DNA of 64,000 nucleotides from an uncultured Bacilli bacterium (GTDB lineage: Bacteria > Bacillota_I > Bacilli_A > RF39 > UBA660): the NCBI GenBank assembly GCA_934167825.1, contig CAKPLY010000002.1, forward strand, positions 1 to 64,000, written 5' to 3'. A model generated the notes under the pieces. It worked only from the letters and a program-made list of their open reading frames with translations, did not search any database and was not told the DNA's origin. The position numbers were made by a program, and so were the translations under genes. The number at the start of each line of letters is the position of its first letter. The stretch's first letter is position 1. Positions 1 to 9,121 of this stretch are shown one piece after another.

Positions 1-67
<67 letters not shown>

Positions 68-131
68 ATTATCTTTTGTTTTTGTTCGTTTTTATTTGTT
101 TTTTCCTGCTACTCAAATTGACGTTTTGCTC

Positions 132-146
132 AGTTTTCAAAGAACT
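132..146 (-). promoter_or_regulatory. boxA-like antitermination element in rRNA leader
   Basis: On the minus strand the leader reads GTTCTTTGAAAACTG, which closely matches the boxA (TGYTCTTTGAAAA) found in Firmicutes rRNA leaders and bound by NusB/NusE. It lies between promoter P2 and the 16S start, the expected position. A short hairpin (CCAC...GTGG) lies just upstream, at about 160-176. Confidence 0.6.
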
Positions 147-182
147 TTATTTCTCTTGCCCACTTTTTCGTGGACTGTTATT

Positions 183-211
183 AATATACCACAATGCTCT
201 TTTGTTGTCAA
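183..211 (-). promoter_or_regulatory. rRNA operon promoter P2 (proximal)
   Basis: On the minus strand, -35 TTGACA (206-211) and -10 TATATT (183-188) are separated by exactly 17 bp. The promoter fires toward the 16S gene about 115 bp away. Consensus -35 and tandem arrangement are typical of rRNA promoters. Confidence 0.8.
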
Positions 212-286
212 GCACTTTTTTGTATATTTTTTAACTTTTTTATTTCTTGCTCAAACTTTGTCGTTTTTTGCTTGAAACGTAAATTA

Positions 287-315
287 ATAATACTCCAAAT
301 AAAACGCATTGTCAA
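287..315 (-). promoter_or_regulatory. rRNA operon promoter P1 (distal)
   Basis: On the minus strand, -35 TTGACA (310-315) and -10 TATTAT (287-292) are separated by 17 bp, about 104 bp upstream of P2. The tandem pair with identical -35 hexamers supports an rRNA operon starting here. Confidence 0.75.
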
Positions 316-316
316 T

Positions 317-958
317 ACTTTTTTTGCTTTTTTTTATTTTTTTACGTTTTCTTGAATGTAAAAGTAAATTCAACTACAAAAAGTATTATATATTGAATTT
401 TTTAGTAAAATTATCTATGTTGCATTTTTAGCAATTTTGTACTTTATATAAGTTTTATATTTTTTTCTTTTACTCTTTTTTTATTAGTTTATATTTTAGT
501 TATATATTTTTAATTACATTATTAATGCCTTTTTATTTATACATATTCTTTTTATAATAATTTTCTTCTACAAAATTGATTATGATTTACTTTTTGCTTA
601 TTAATTTGTTTATTTTCTATTTATTAATATTATTTAATGTGTATTTATAGCATACATTATTTACTTATATACATTTATTAATCTTTATTAATATATGCAT
701 CTATATATATTACATTTTATGTTTTATAATTTTTTTGTTTACTTTTATTTTTAATTTCTAATGATTCACTCTTATATATTCTTTTCTTTTTTTAGTATAT
801 TATAAAAACTATTTTCATTTTTAAAATCCTTTTTTTCTTCTTGAAACTATTTCTTATTACTAGAAACTGCTTTTTTTTATCAAAGATTATACAACTTATA
901 TATATATATATATAAAAACAAAAAATATTAAATTTTTATATTTAATATTTCTTCAATC
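317..958. other. AT-rich intergenic stretch, no gene seen
   Basis: About 640 bp of extremely AT-rich DNA between the rRNA promoters and the Ntdp-like gene. It holds homopolymer T runs and a TA dinucleotide tract near 898-914. I found no convincing ORF with a ribosome binding site and no RNA fold that I recognise. Confidence 0.6.
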
Positions 959-1513
959 TTATATTTCTTCCTTAATTTTTTCTCTATTTATAATTTCATC
1001 ATATTTCTTATGGTATTCATCTATTGTTTTCTTATTGAATGGTTCTTTTTTTAATCTTACCATATCTATCAGATTTCCTAATTCATATTTAAGTATGAAA
1101 TCTAATCTATTTGAGTAATGCATTTGTTTTTTATGGTACTTATATTCCATTCTATCTAGAATTTTAAAACTGCCATTAGGGAAAACTCTTAAATCCAAGT
1201 CGTAGTCAATATATTTTATTACGCCATCATCAATTAAAAAAGGTGTTGCTATATTACAATAAAAATATATGCCATATTCTTTGATTTGCCCGATTATATT
1301 AAACCACCTATCCTTAAAAAAGAACATGATTGCTGGTTCTTTAGTTTTCCATACCTTTCCATCACTATCTACTACTGTTGTTTTGTTGTTTCCAAAAACT
1401 ATATAATCGTCTTTTATATCTAGCACTACTGCTTCATCCCACTGTCTATGCAATTTACCATTATGTTTATAACAATGAATTTCTAGTTTTTCTCCAACTT
1501 TTATATTTTCCAT
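959..1513 (-). CDS. DUF402 / Ntdp-type nucleoside tri- and diphosphatase
   Basis: A 184-residue protein resembling the B. subtilis YgaC / staphylococcal Ntdp family (DUF402), which hydrolyses nucleoside tri- and diphosphates with a divalent metal. Visible family landmarks are YKHNGKLHRQW near the N-terminus, EPAIMFFFKDRWFN in the middle, then YFYCNIATPF and IKYIDYDLDLRVFPNG, the acidic metal-binding stretch. Length matches the family (about 175-185). An in-frame GTG lies 9 bases upstream at 1522, but ATG at 1513 is preferred because the GCGGTGA ribosome-binding site sits 5 nt before it. It is monocistronic and transcribed toward the rRNA operon. Function follows from family resemblance. Confidence 0.85.
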   Translation of the reverse strand: MENIKVGEKLEIHCYKHNGKLHRQWDEAVVLDIKDDYIVFGNNKTTVVDSDGKVWKTKEPAIMFFFKDRWFNIIGQIKEYGIYFYCNIATPFLIDDGVIKYIDYDLDLRVFPNGSFKILDRMEYKYHKKQMHYSNRLDFILKYELGNLIDMVRLKKEPFNKKTIDEYHKKYDEIINREKIKEEI

Positions 1514-1700
1514 TATGTTCACCGCTTTTCATATCAACATTATACAACATTTTTTATTTTTTAACAACAAATAATGCCTATATATTCTTTTTTTGGAAAA
1601 AACATGATATAATTGTTTTGTAGAATAAGGAGGTGTAATTATTTTTAGATACTTTTTCCTAGGTATTACTTCGTTACCTAAAATAATTTTATCAATATTT

Positions 1701-2711
1701 TTGCACTTTTTTATTGGACTTTATACTATTTTTACAATTTTTCCAAAATACTTTATTATTGGATGTAAATATATTTTTGGAAAAGAGAATCAAAAAAAGC
1801 AAATTAAGAAACAAATTTATAATTCTAATTCCAAAAAAAATATGATTATGTTGGGATTGTCTGCTAGTGTATACTTAGTATGTGTGTTTCTTTTTAGTAA
1901 ATGGTCAGTTCAGCAACTTAAAATAAAATATTTGGCAGATACTATTATAGATGATACAAATACTGTTATTAAAGAAGAGGTAGTTGTTCCTGATGATAAT
2001 AATAAGCCATCACAACCTGACAATAATAATTCAAATACTGGGGAACCTACAACTGATGGTGATGATACAAACGATACAAATGATAACAATAACAATTATG
2101 TTTATTACCCTAATGATTATTGGGATTATATCAATGTTCCATTTATTAGCGTTAATTTTGATGAATTAATAAGAAAAAATCCTGATACTGTAGGATGGAT
2201 TAAAATTAATAATACTAAAGTTAATTATCCTATTGTGCAATCAAATGATAATGTTTATTATCTTAATCATGCTTTTAATAGAACTATTAATTCAAGTGGA
2301 TGGATATATGCTGATTTTAGAGATAACTTTAATGATTTTGGAAAGAACACTATTATTTATGGTCATAACTTAACTAATAGAACTATGTTTGGTTCTTTAG
2401 TAGAAACTCAAAAAGCGTATTGGTATACAAATCCTGATAATAGATATATAAAGATTTCAACACCTAGTTCTAATAGTGTTTGGCTTATATTTTCTACTTA
2501 TACGACAGATCCTGTTACTGATTATTTAAAAACAAATTTTGATAGTGATAATTTTAATACTTTTTTAAGTACAATAAAGAATAGAAGTATTTATAACTTT
2601 GGTGTTAATGTTGATAATGGAGACAAAATACTTACATTATCTACTTGTAACGATACTGGTACTAAAAGAATTGTTGTTCATGCTAAAATGGTTACTATTA
2701 ACTATAGATAA
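1701..2711 (+). CDS. class B sortase (membrane-anchored transpeptidase)
   Basis: Sortases cleave a C-terminal sorting motif and attach the protein to peptidoglycan. The N-terminal part has hydrophobic segments and a basic stretch, then a low-complexity Asp/Asn/Thr linker (about residues 95-135), then a sortase B domain. Catalytic residues are visible: His in YGHN (about 222), Cys in LSTC (about 316), and Arg in TKRIVVHAK a few residues later. The domain entry NPDTVGWIKINNTKVNYPI is typical of class B. The listed TTG start lacks a ribosome binding site; a strong AAGGAGGTG at 1627-1635 precedes an in-frame ATT at 1641, so the true protein may be about 20 residues longer. No sorting substrate is seen in the window. 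Confidence 0.88.
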   Translation: MHFFIGLYTIFTIFPKYFIIGCKYIFGKENQKKQIKKQIYNSNSKKNMIMLGLSASVYLVCVFLFSKWSVQQLKIKYLADTIIDDTNTVIKEEVVVPDDNNKPSQPDNNNSNTGEPTTDGDDTNDTNDNNNNYVYYPNDYWDYINVPFISVNFDELIRKNPDTVGWIKINNTKVNYPIVQSNDNVYYLNHAFNRTINSSGWIYADFRDNFNDFGKNTIIYGHNLTNRTMFGSLVETQKAYWYTNPDNRYIKISTPSSNSVWLIFSTYTTDPVTDYLKTNFDSDNFNTFLSTIKNRSIYNFGVNVDNGDKILTLSTCNDTGTKRIVVHAKMVTINYR

Positions 2712-2736
2712 AATTACATTTATTATTTATTTAATT

Positions 2737-2778
2737 AAAACCACAACTTTTATTAATATGAAATGATGTGGTTTTTAT
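2737..2778. terminator. bidirectional intrinsic terminator (sortase / S41 protease)
   Basis: AAAACCACA (2737-2745) pairs with TGTGGTTTT (2767-2775), followed by a T-rich tail on plus and an A-run-derived T tail on minus. It lies between the convergent ends of the sortase and protease genes. Confidence 0.75.
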
Positions 2779-2808
2779 TTACTATATTACATATGTTTTT
2801 ATGCGTTT

Positions 2809-4143
2809 TTATTTTAATATTAATTCTATTGCTTTATTAAGTTGGGTATCATTTTCTCTTGTTGGATTATTTAAGTAGTTTTCATCTAATTCTACTATGT
2901 CCGTTGGTGTTACTCCTATTTCGTTTATCCAATTGCCTTCTGGTGTCAACCAATTTTGAGTTGTATACTTTATCATACTTCCATCGGGTAATTTTGTCGT
3001 TTGTTGCACAGTCCCTTTTCCGTATGTATTTGTTCCTACGACATATCCTTTATAACTTTCTTTAATTATAGATGCTAGTATTTCGGATGCTGATGCTGAA
3101 CCTTTATTTACTAATACTGCAACTTTATAATCTCTTTTTTCTTTTGTAGTATCTTTTTTTGCTGTAGTACCTTTCTCATCTTGTAATTGGTATAATATAT
3201 CACCTTTTTTTAGAAACATACTTGCTATATCTGTTACGGAGCTTAGATATCCTCCACTATTTCCTCTTACATCTATTATTAAACCTTTAATATCTTCTTT
3301 TTCTAAGTCTATTAATACTTTTTTAAATTGTTCATTTGATGTTTGAGAAAATAAACTGATATTTATATATGCTATTTTGTTATTATCTTTAGTTATTATT
3401 TCACCATCTACATAAGGTATTTCTATTTTTTCTCTTTTTACAATTATTTCTTTTTCTTCGTCGTTTCTTTTTACTAATAATTTTACTTCTTTATTTTTAC
3501 TATTTGTTATGTAATTAGACATATCTGTGCTTGTTTTATCTTGAAAATCATTATCATCTATTTTTAGTATTATATCGTTTACTTTTAATCCTGATTTTTC
3601 TGCGGGACTATCTTTGAAAATGTCTACTACTATTATATTTTTGTTTAAATCTACTGCAACTGTGCATCCTATTCCATCATAAATTCCACTTACTGTTTGA
3701 ACAAATGATGTGGTGTCATCTTTATCTGTATATATTGTGTATGAGTCTCCAACGGCATTTATCATTCCTTCGATGGCAGAATCTACAAGTAATTTCTTGT
3801 CTAAATTACCATAATAATTATCTTTTATGGCATAATAGGTGTCTACTAATTTTTCTAAGTCTTTGGATAATGCTATATAATCTCTTCCGTTACTAAATAT
3901 TTTTACGAAAGATAAACATGTTATAAAACCTAATCCTAGCGAAAAAAACATAATTATCATTACATCTTTGAATGAATAGTTGTTTTCTTTTTCTTCTTTG
4001 AATGTTATTTTCTTTTTTATTTTTTCTGTTATATTTGTTCTTTTCTTAGATTTTTGATTTTTATTGTTATTTTTTTTGTTAAATCTATGTGTTATTTTCT
4101 TAATTAAATTCTCTTTTTTATCTTTTGATTTTTCTTTTTGCAT
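2809..4143 (-). CDS. S41 family C-terminal processing peptidase (CtpA/CtpB-like)
   Basis: A 444-residue membrane-anchored serine protease. It has a Lys-rich cytoplasmic N-terminus of about 58 residues, a transmembrane segment (about 60-80), a PDZ domain (about 155-235, with GIGCTVAVD and SPAEKSGLKVNDIILKI) and the S41 catalytic core. The Ser is in GSASASEI and the Lys in TYGKGTVQQ, the classic Ser-Lys dyad. Family members cut extracytoplasmic substrates; CtpB in Bacillus takes part in the sporulation SigK checkpoint, which would fit the germination genes next door, but that role is only inferred. ATG at 4143 follows an AGTAGGA ribosome binding site. Confidence 0.9.
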   Translation of the reverse strand: MQKEKSKDKKENLIKKITHRFNKKNNNKNQKSKKRTNITEKIKKKITFKEEKENNYSFKDVMIIMFFSLGLGFITCLSFVKIFSNGRDYIALSKDLEKLVDTYYAIKDNYYGNLDKKLLVDSAIEGMINAVGDSYTIYTDKDDTTSFVQTVSGIYDGIGCTVAVDLNKNIIVVDIFKDSPAEKSGLKVNDIILKIDDNDFQDKTSTDMSNYITNSKNKEVKLLVKRNDEEKEIIVKREKIEIPYVDGEIITKDNNKIAYINISLFSQTSNEQFKKVLIDLEKEDIKGLIIDVRGNSGGYLSSVTDIASMFLKKGDILYQLQDEKGTTAKKDTTKEKRDYKVAVLVNKGSASASEILASIIKESYKGYVVGTNTYGKGTVQQTTKLPDGSMIKYTTQNWLTPEGNWINEIGVTPTDIVELDENYLNNPTRENDTQLNKAIELILK

Positions 4144-4283
4144 ATTATTCCTACTTTCATGTTAATAAATTAATATACTTCAATTTAATTATATCATTTT
4201 TTTAGATTATTTTGTCTTTTTTTATAATTTATTTAATATTTTTTGGTATTCTATTCATAATAAATATAGAAATGAGGTGTAAA

Positions 4284-5723
4284 ATGTCAAGTAATAATAA
4301 AATAGTTTTAATGCTTAAAAAAGATACTAATAATGATAAAGATATAGTTTATAGGAAAAAGATTATTAATAACGAAGAAATATATATTGTATATGATGAA
4401 TCACTTACTGGTAGTAATACGATTAGTGATTTTATAATTAGAAGTTTGGATTCTATAGAGTATAAGTATCAAGAGATTGATGATTTATATACTAGGGTGT
4501 TAAATGATATTAATAATTTTAAAGTTACTAAGATTAAGGACTATAAGGATGTTTGTTATTATTTACATAATGGATTTACTATCTTGATATTTGATAATGA
4601 TAAATATATTGCTTTAGAATCTAAAAAAAATTTAACTAGAGGAATTACGGAACCTAGTGTTGAAACTACTTTACGTGGTGCGATGGACTCTTTTGTTGAA
4701 GAAATACAGACTAATATTGGACTTGTTAAACGTAGAATTAAAAGTAATGATTTGTGGAGTATAAGTAATGATGTTGGTAAATACACAAAAACTAAGACTA
4801 CCATTTTATATATTAATGAAGTTTGTAAGAAAGACAAGGTAGAATACGTTAATAATTTGATTAAAGATATTGATATAGATGGAATTGTTAGTTCTGGAAA
4901 TATTAAGAATTTGATTGAAAAGGAAAATAAAAGTGTGTTTCCTACAATATTAACTACCCAAAGACCTGATAGAGCTGCAAAGGCACTTCTTGATGGAAAG
5001 ATTGTTATAATTGTTGATGGGTCACCCTACTGTTTAATTCTACCTGCATTACTTAATGACTTTTTTTTAAATAGTGAGGATATGTATGGAAAAAGTATTA
5101 ATGTTAGTTTTACAAGATTTGTTAGATACTTGGCCTTTTTTATAGCAGTGCTTACTCCAAGTGTGTATATTGCAATAACTACTTACAATCAAGAATTATT
5201 ACCTACTGATTTACTTATTAGTTTTGCGTCTCAAAGAGAAAGTGTGCCATTTCCTGCTTTTTTTGAAGCGATTATTATGATTTTCTCATTTGAAATTTTA
5301 AGAGAAAGTGACCTGAGAATTCCTTCTTTTAGTAGTAGTGCTTTGTCTATTGTTGGTGCCTTAATTTTGGGAGAGGCAGCAGTTAATGCTGGTATTGTGT
5401 CTCCTATTATGATTATTGTGGTGTCTATTACGACAATATCTGCACTGCCTTTTAGTGAACCTGAAATTATTAACGGTATTAGATGGTGGAGACTTATATT
5501 TATGATTTCCGGAACTTGTTTGGGACTTGTGGGAGTTACATTAAATTTCATTATATTTATTATTAAATTATCTAATTTAGAATCATTTTCTATACCATAT
5601 CTTACACCTTTTGCCCCAACATATATTGAAGGAATTAAAAATAGTATAATTAAATCTCCACTTAAGATTTTAAACAGAAGGAAAAAATATTTGTCTAATA
5701 ATTTAAGGAAGGAGGCAAAATGA
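4284..5723 (+). CDS. gerAA: spore germinant receptor subunit A (GerA family)
   Basis: About 479 residues. GerA proteins form the A subunit of the germinant receptor in the spore inner membrane. The soluble N-terminal half contains family blocks such as GSNTISDFIIRSLDS, TEPSVETTLRGAMDSFVE and RPDRAAKALLDGKIVII; the C-terminal half has several membrane segments (about 300-470). The ORF is open further upstream (to 4212), but ATG 4284 has a GAGGTG ribosome binding site and removes a spurious hydrophobic leader. The stop overlaps the next start (ATGA), indicating translational coupling with the C subunit. First gene of a three-gene operon whose order is A-C-B. Confidence 0.92.
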   Translation: MSSNNKIVLMLKKDTNNDKDIVYRKKIINNEEIYIVYDESLTGSNTISDFIIRSLDSIEYKYQEIDDLYTRVLNDINNFKVTKIKDYKDVCYYLHNGFTILIFDNDKYIALESKKNLTRGITEPSVETTLRGAMDSFVEEIQTNIGLVKRRIKSNDLWSISNDVGKYTKTKTTILYINEVCKKDKVEYVNNLIKDIDIDGIVSSGNIKNLIEKENKSVFPTILTTQRPDRAAKALLDGKIVIIVDGSPYCLILPALLNDFFLNSEDMYGKSINVSFTRFVRYLAFFIAVLTPSVYIAITTYNQELLPTDLLISFASQRESVPFPAFFEAIIMIFSFEILRESDLRIPSFSSSALSIVGALILGEAAVNAGIVSPIMIIVVSITTISALPFSEPEIINGIRWWRLIFMISGTCLGLVGVTLNFIIFIIKLSNLESFSIPYLTPFAPTYIEGIKNSIIKSPLKILNRRKKYLSNNLRKEAK

Positions 5724-6916
5724 AAAAGATATTAATATTGTTGTTACCGTTATTTTTAGTAACAGGGTGTTATAACTATCAAGAACTTAATAAGCTAGGA
5801 ATAATTACTGCGACTGAAATCGATAAAATTAATGATGAATTTGTAATTACTGTACAAATTGTTAATCCAAAGAAACAGACAGATGCTTCTTCTTCTAATC
5901 AACCGGCTTTTATTACTTATAGTTCTACTGGAAAGACTGTTCATGAGTCATATAGAAATTTAATACAAAAAACATCTAGAAAAATATATGGGACACATAT
6001 GCAAATACTTATTGTTAAAGAAAATCTTGCTAGAAATGATTTAAAAAGTATTCTTGATTTTTATTTTAGAAATATTGAAATAAGAAAAGAATTTTATGTT
6101 TTAGTTGATACTACCAAAAATGAAGATTTACCTGAAAATAAGTCATTACTGGATATTCTTACACCTTTAACTAATTTATCTAGTCAAAATATTGTAGATA
6201 CACTTTTAAGTGATAATAAATATATTTCTGTTAGTAATTTAGTTACATTTAATGAACTTATGGATAGTTATTTGGATGAACATAAAGAGATATTACTTCC
6301 TACGATAAGGGTATGTGGTGATATTGATTATGGTAATAAAAAGGAGAATTTAGGAAAAACTAATAGTACTACTGACATAAAAATTGGTAATATGGCAATT
6401 TTTAAAGATAATAAAATGATAGGTATTTTATCGAAAGATGAAAGTATAACTAGTAATTTAATTAATAATACTTCGAAAGAAATACTTATGAATTTTAAGT
6501 GTGATAATGAAAAATATGCTTCAGCGAAGGTTATTATTAATAAGACAGATGTTAAAATTAACGAAAAAGAATATAGTGTAGACATTAAGATTAAGGGAAA
6601 TGCTGATTTAGCTGAGTATAGTTGTAATGATGATTTAGATAGTACGAGAGTAATTAGTGAAATAAATGATAAACTTAATGAGCATTTTGTTAATACTATG
6701 AAAGATAATATTAAAAATATTAATGAACTATATAATAGTGATATATATGGATTTAGGGATATGGTTTATAAGAAGAAGTTATCTTTTTACAATACTATTA
6801 AAGATGATTATTATAAGAATTTTTTTGATAAATTAAGTTATAATGTTACTGCAGAAATTAGGCTTGTATCTAAAGGTAATTTGCAAGGAGGTACTTATGA
6901 AAATGATAAAGATTAA
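5720..6916 (+). CDS. gerAC: spore germinant receptor lipoprotein subunit C (Ger(x)C family)
   Basis: A 398-residue lipoprotein. The signal peptide has lipobox VTGC, so Cys17 would be acylated and the protein anchored on the outer face of the inner spore membrane. Family features: GCYNYQELNKLGIITATEID after the lipobox, a Ser/Asn-rich stretch, and the C-terminal block GFRDMVYKK. It starts within the stop codon of the A subunit (GGAGG ribosome binding site) and its 3' end overlaps the start of the B subunit by 20 bases. It is required for assembly and function of GerA-type receptors in known systems. Confidence 0.9.
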   Translation: MKKILILLLPLFLVTGCYNYQELNKLGIITATEIDKINDEFVITVQIVNPKKQTDASSSNQPAFITYSSTGKTVHESYRNLIQKTSRKIYGTHMQILIVKENLARNDLKSILDFYFRNIEIRKEFYVLVDTTKNEDLPENKSLLDILTPLTNLSSQNIVDTLLSDNKYISVSNLVTFNELMDSYLDEHKEILLPTIRVCGDIDYGNKKENLGKTNSTTDIKIGNMAIFKDNKMIGILSKDESITSNLINNTSKEILMNFKCDNEKYASAKVIINKTDVKINEKEYSVDIKIKGNADLAEYSCNDDLDSTRVISEINDKLNEHFVNTMKDNIKNINELYNSDIYGFRDMVYKKKLSFYNTIKDDYYKNFFDKLSYNVTAEIRLVSKGNLQGGTYENDKD

Positions 6917-7982
6917 TTCATTACAATTTGGTACTATTATATTTTTCTTTATATTTGCTTCATTAATAGGTATAGGTGTTAGTAATACTACATTTTATGC
7001 TTCAAGAGATGCTGTAATAAGTGTTATTCTATCATACGCGATTGGATTTATACCAATAATTATTTTTCTATATTTATTTAAACAAGACAAGAATATTATC
7101 GAACTTATAAATTATACTTTTGGTAAGAGATTGGGCTTAGTTATAAATATTATTTTAGTTATTCCTATAATTGTTATTTCAGGAGTTGTAATTAGTGCTA
7201 TAAGTAATTTTTTAGTATCACAGTTTTTGACAGATACTCCAATTTATGTTATTTATTTATGTATGTTTGTGGTTATTATATATGCGGTATATAGTGGTAT
7301 TGAGGCAATAAGTAGGACTGCTATTGTTTTATCTTCACTTATTACACTATACTTTATAATATCTGTTTTGGGTATTTCTTCGAATATTAGGATTGATAAT
7401 TTTTTGCCTTTATTTGAACACGGAATTGTTCCTGATATTAAGGCTAGTATATTTTTTGTTCTTACTGATATTATACCAATCTTCATTATGCTATGTATTT
7501 CTAAAAAAAATATAAGAGACAAAGAAAACGTTAACAAATCTATTATTGTTTCTTATTCAATTGGGATGTTTGTGTCTTTAGCAAGTATGATTATGACTAT
7601 TGGTTCACTGGGTATTTACCTTACAAATATTTATGAGTATCCTGAGTATATAATGCTTAAGAAGATTTCTTTTTTCAATTTCTTAAATAGAATTGAGAAT
7701 TTAATATCTATACATTGGTTGTTTTTAAGTTTGCTTATTGTTACTATGTCTGTCTATTATGTTAATAGATTAATTAAGGTTAAAAAGAAAGAAAATTCTA
7801 TTGTTGTGTCATTTTTAACGCTTATCGTGATATATGCATTTTGTATTGTTACTTTTAAGAATAATACAATGTTAGTATCTTTTACTAAGTATATTTATCC
7901 ATATGTTAATTTAGGTTACTTCGTTATTCTTCTTATTATTAGTGTAATTTACTTTTTTAAAAGAAGAAAAGTTAAAGTTTAA
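6897..7982 (+). CDS. gerAB: spore germinant receptor permease subunit B (GerAB/endospore permease)
   Basis: About 361 residues, with roughly ten hydrophobic segments, related to amino acid/polyamine/organocation transporters. In germinant receptors the B subunit binds the small-molecule germinant. The N-terminal block INSLQFGTIIFFFIFASLIG is typical. The ORF is open from 6843, but ATG 6897 has an AAGGAGG ribosome binding site (6884-6890 region) at good spacing. It overlaps the end of gerAC. Gene order A-C-B differs from the B. subtilis gerA operon (A-B-C). Last gene before a bidirectional terminator. Confidence 0.9.
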   Translation: MKMIKINSLQFGTIIFFFIFASLIGIGVSNTTFYASRDAVISVILSYAIGFIPIIIFLYLFKQDKNIIELINYTFGKRLGLVINIILVIPIIVISGVVISAISNFLVSQFLTDTPIYVIYLCMFVVIIYAVYSGIEAISRTAIVLSSLITLYFIISVLGISSNIRIDNFLPLFEHGIVPDIKASIFFVLTDIIPIFIMLCISKKNIRDKENVNKSIIVSYSIGMFVSLASMIMTIGSLGIYLTNIYEYPEYIMLKKISFFNFLNRIENLISIHWLFLSLLIVTMSVYYVNRLIKVKKKENSIVVSFLTLIVIYAFCIVTFKNNTMLVSFTKYIYPYVNLGYFVILLIISVIYFFKRRKVKV

Positions 7983-8016
7983 TTATTACTAGTATTTATA
8001 TAAATTATTATTGAAA

Positions 8017-8052
8017 AAATACCCCAAGATATAATATCTTTGAGGTATTTTG
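8017..8052. terminator. bidirectional terminator between gerAB and rpsI
   Basis: A long hairpin with arms AAAATACC...CAAGATAT and ATATCTTTG...GGTATTTT, with one small bulge. It is flanked by A and T tracts, so it can serve both the plus-strand germination operon and the minus-strand rplM-rpsI operon. Confidence 0.75.
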
Positions 8053-8057
8053 TAATA

Positions 8058-8480
8058 TTATCTTTTTGAGAATTGTGGTGCACGTCTTGCTGCTTTTAAT
8101 CCGTATTTCTTTCTTTCTTTACTTCTTGCGTCTCTTGTTACAAATCCATTTGTTTTTAAAACTTTACGGTAAGAATCTTCATTTTTTTCATTTGCTTTAT
8201 CATATTCAAGTAATGCTCTTGTTATTCCTAGTCTTATTGCACCAGTTTGCCCAGAGAATCCACCACCATTTACGTTAACTTCAATATCAAAAGTGTTTTC
8301 ATTATTTGTTACTACTAGTGGTTGTTTTAAATCCATTACTAGAACTTCGAATGGCATGTATTCGTTTACATCTTTACCATTAACTGTAATTTTTCCTTTA
8401 CCTGGAGTTAAAATAACTCTTGCTACAGAACTTTTTCTTCTTCCTGTTCCATAGAATACTCTATCATTTTTCTTTGCCAT
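8058..8480 (-). CDS. rpsI: 30S ribosomal protein S9
   Basis: 140 residues, normal length (about 130). Family features: YGTGRRKSSVARV at the N-terminus, GGGFSGQTGAIRLGITRAL in the middle and the highly basic tail KKYGLKAARRAPQFSKR, which reaches the P-site of the small subunit. It directly follows rplM (2-bp gap), the conserved rplM-rpsI operon. Ribosome binding site GGAGG lies in the end of rplM. Confidence 0.97.
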   Translation of the reverse strand: MAKKNDRVFYGTGRRKSSVARVILTPGKGKITVNGKDVNEYMPFEVLVMDLKQPLVVTNNENTFDIEVNVNGGGFSGQTGAIRLGITRALLEYDKANEKNEDSYRKVLKTNGFVTRDARSKERKKYGLKAARRAPQFSKR

Positions 8481-8482
8481 AA

Positions 8483-8926
8483 TTAGTTATTTCCTCCTTC
8501 AACTTTCATTTCTTTAGGTTGTTGTGCCATATGTGGATGAGTACTTCCTTCGTATACATATAATTTCTTATACATTTGTCTTCCTAATCTATTATGTGGA
8601 AGCATTCCTTTTACTGCTCTTTCAAGCATTTCTACTGGATAATTTTGTTTCATTTCTCTTGCTGTTCTTTCTCTTAATCCTCCAACATATCTACTGTGGT
8701 CATAATAGATTTTTCCATCTAATTTGTTTCCTGTTAGTAATACGTCTTTTGCGTTAATAATGATTACATAATCTCCACAATCAATGTGAGGAGTGTATGT
8801 TGGTTTGTGTTTTCCTCTTAAAATTACTGCTGCTTTGCTTGCTACTCTACCTAATGCTATATCTTTAGCATCAATTACATACCAATTACGTGCAACAGTT
8901 TCTTTACTTTGCATAAATGTTTTCAT
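8483..8926 (-). CDS. rplM: 50S ribosomal protein L13
   Basis: 147 residues, typical length. Family features: WYVIDAKDIALGRVAS, HKPTYTPHIDCGDYVIIINA and GMLPHNRLGRQMYKKLYVYEG. An AAGGAGA ribosome binding site precedes ATG 8926. First gene of the rplM-rpsI operon; a consensus promoter and a roughly 95-nt leader lie upstream. Confidence 0.97.
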   Translation of the reverse strand: MKTFMQSKETVARNWYVIDAKDIALGRVASKAAVILRGKHKPTYTPHIDCGDYVIIINAKDVLLTGNKLDGKIYYDHSRYVGGLRERTAREMKQNYPVEMLERAVKGMLPHNRLGRQMYKKLYVYEGSTHPHMAQQPKEMKVEGGNN

Positions 8927-8934
8927 TTTTCTTT

Positions 8935-9026
8935 CTCCTTAATTATTTATAAATGTCTTTTGTTTTTCCTTATCTATAGTGTTCCCAGTACTAAGAAAGG
9001 TCAAACAATAAAATGTACCGATTATG
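8935..9026 (-). promoter_or_regulatory. rplM 5' leader, candidate structured (L13-leader-like) element
   Basis: The rplM transcript has an untranslated leader of about 95 nt. It contains segments that can fold: CCTT...TTAGT pairs with ACTA...AAGG around a TGGGAAC-type loop (about 8970-9003). Firmicutes rplM operons are known to carry an autoregulatory L13 leader (an Rfam family). Whether this is a member cannot be decided without a covariance search. Confidence 0.4.
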
Positions 9027-9055
9027 ATTATAGTAAAAAATTGTTGTTTTGTCAA
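9027..9055 (-). promoter_or_regulatory. rplM-rpsI promoter
   Basis: On the minus strand, -35 TTGACA (9050-9055) and -10 TATAAT (9027-9032) are perfect consensus hexamers with a 17-bp spacer, fitting a strongly expressed ribosomal protein operon. Confidence 0.85.
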
Positions 9056-9121
9056 TAAATTTCTTGTATTTTTTTTAGTTTTCGTCTATTTTTGTTTTAT
9101 AGAGAAGATTTATTTATTAAT

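Noticed and set aside
895..916. TA dinucleotide tract as a microsatellite or regulatory repeat
   Set aside because: Short and in extremely AT-rich DNA; no reason to ascribe function.
1378..1623. Plus-strand ORF of 81 codons
   Set aside because: Antisense to the Ntdp-like gene, Phe/Leu/Tyr-rich as expected of antisense of AT-rich coding DNA, and lacks a ribosome binding site.
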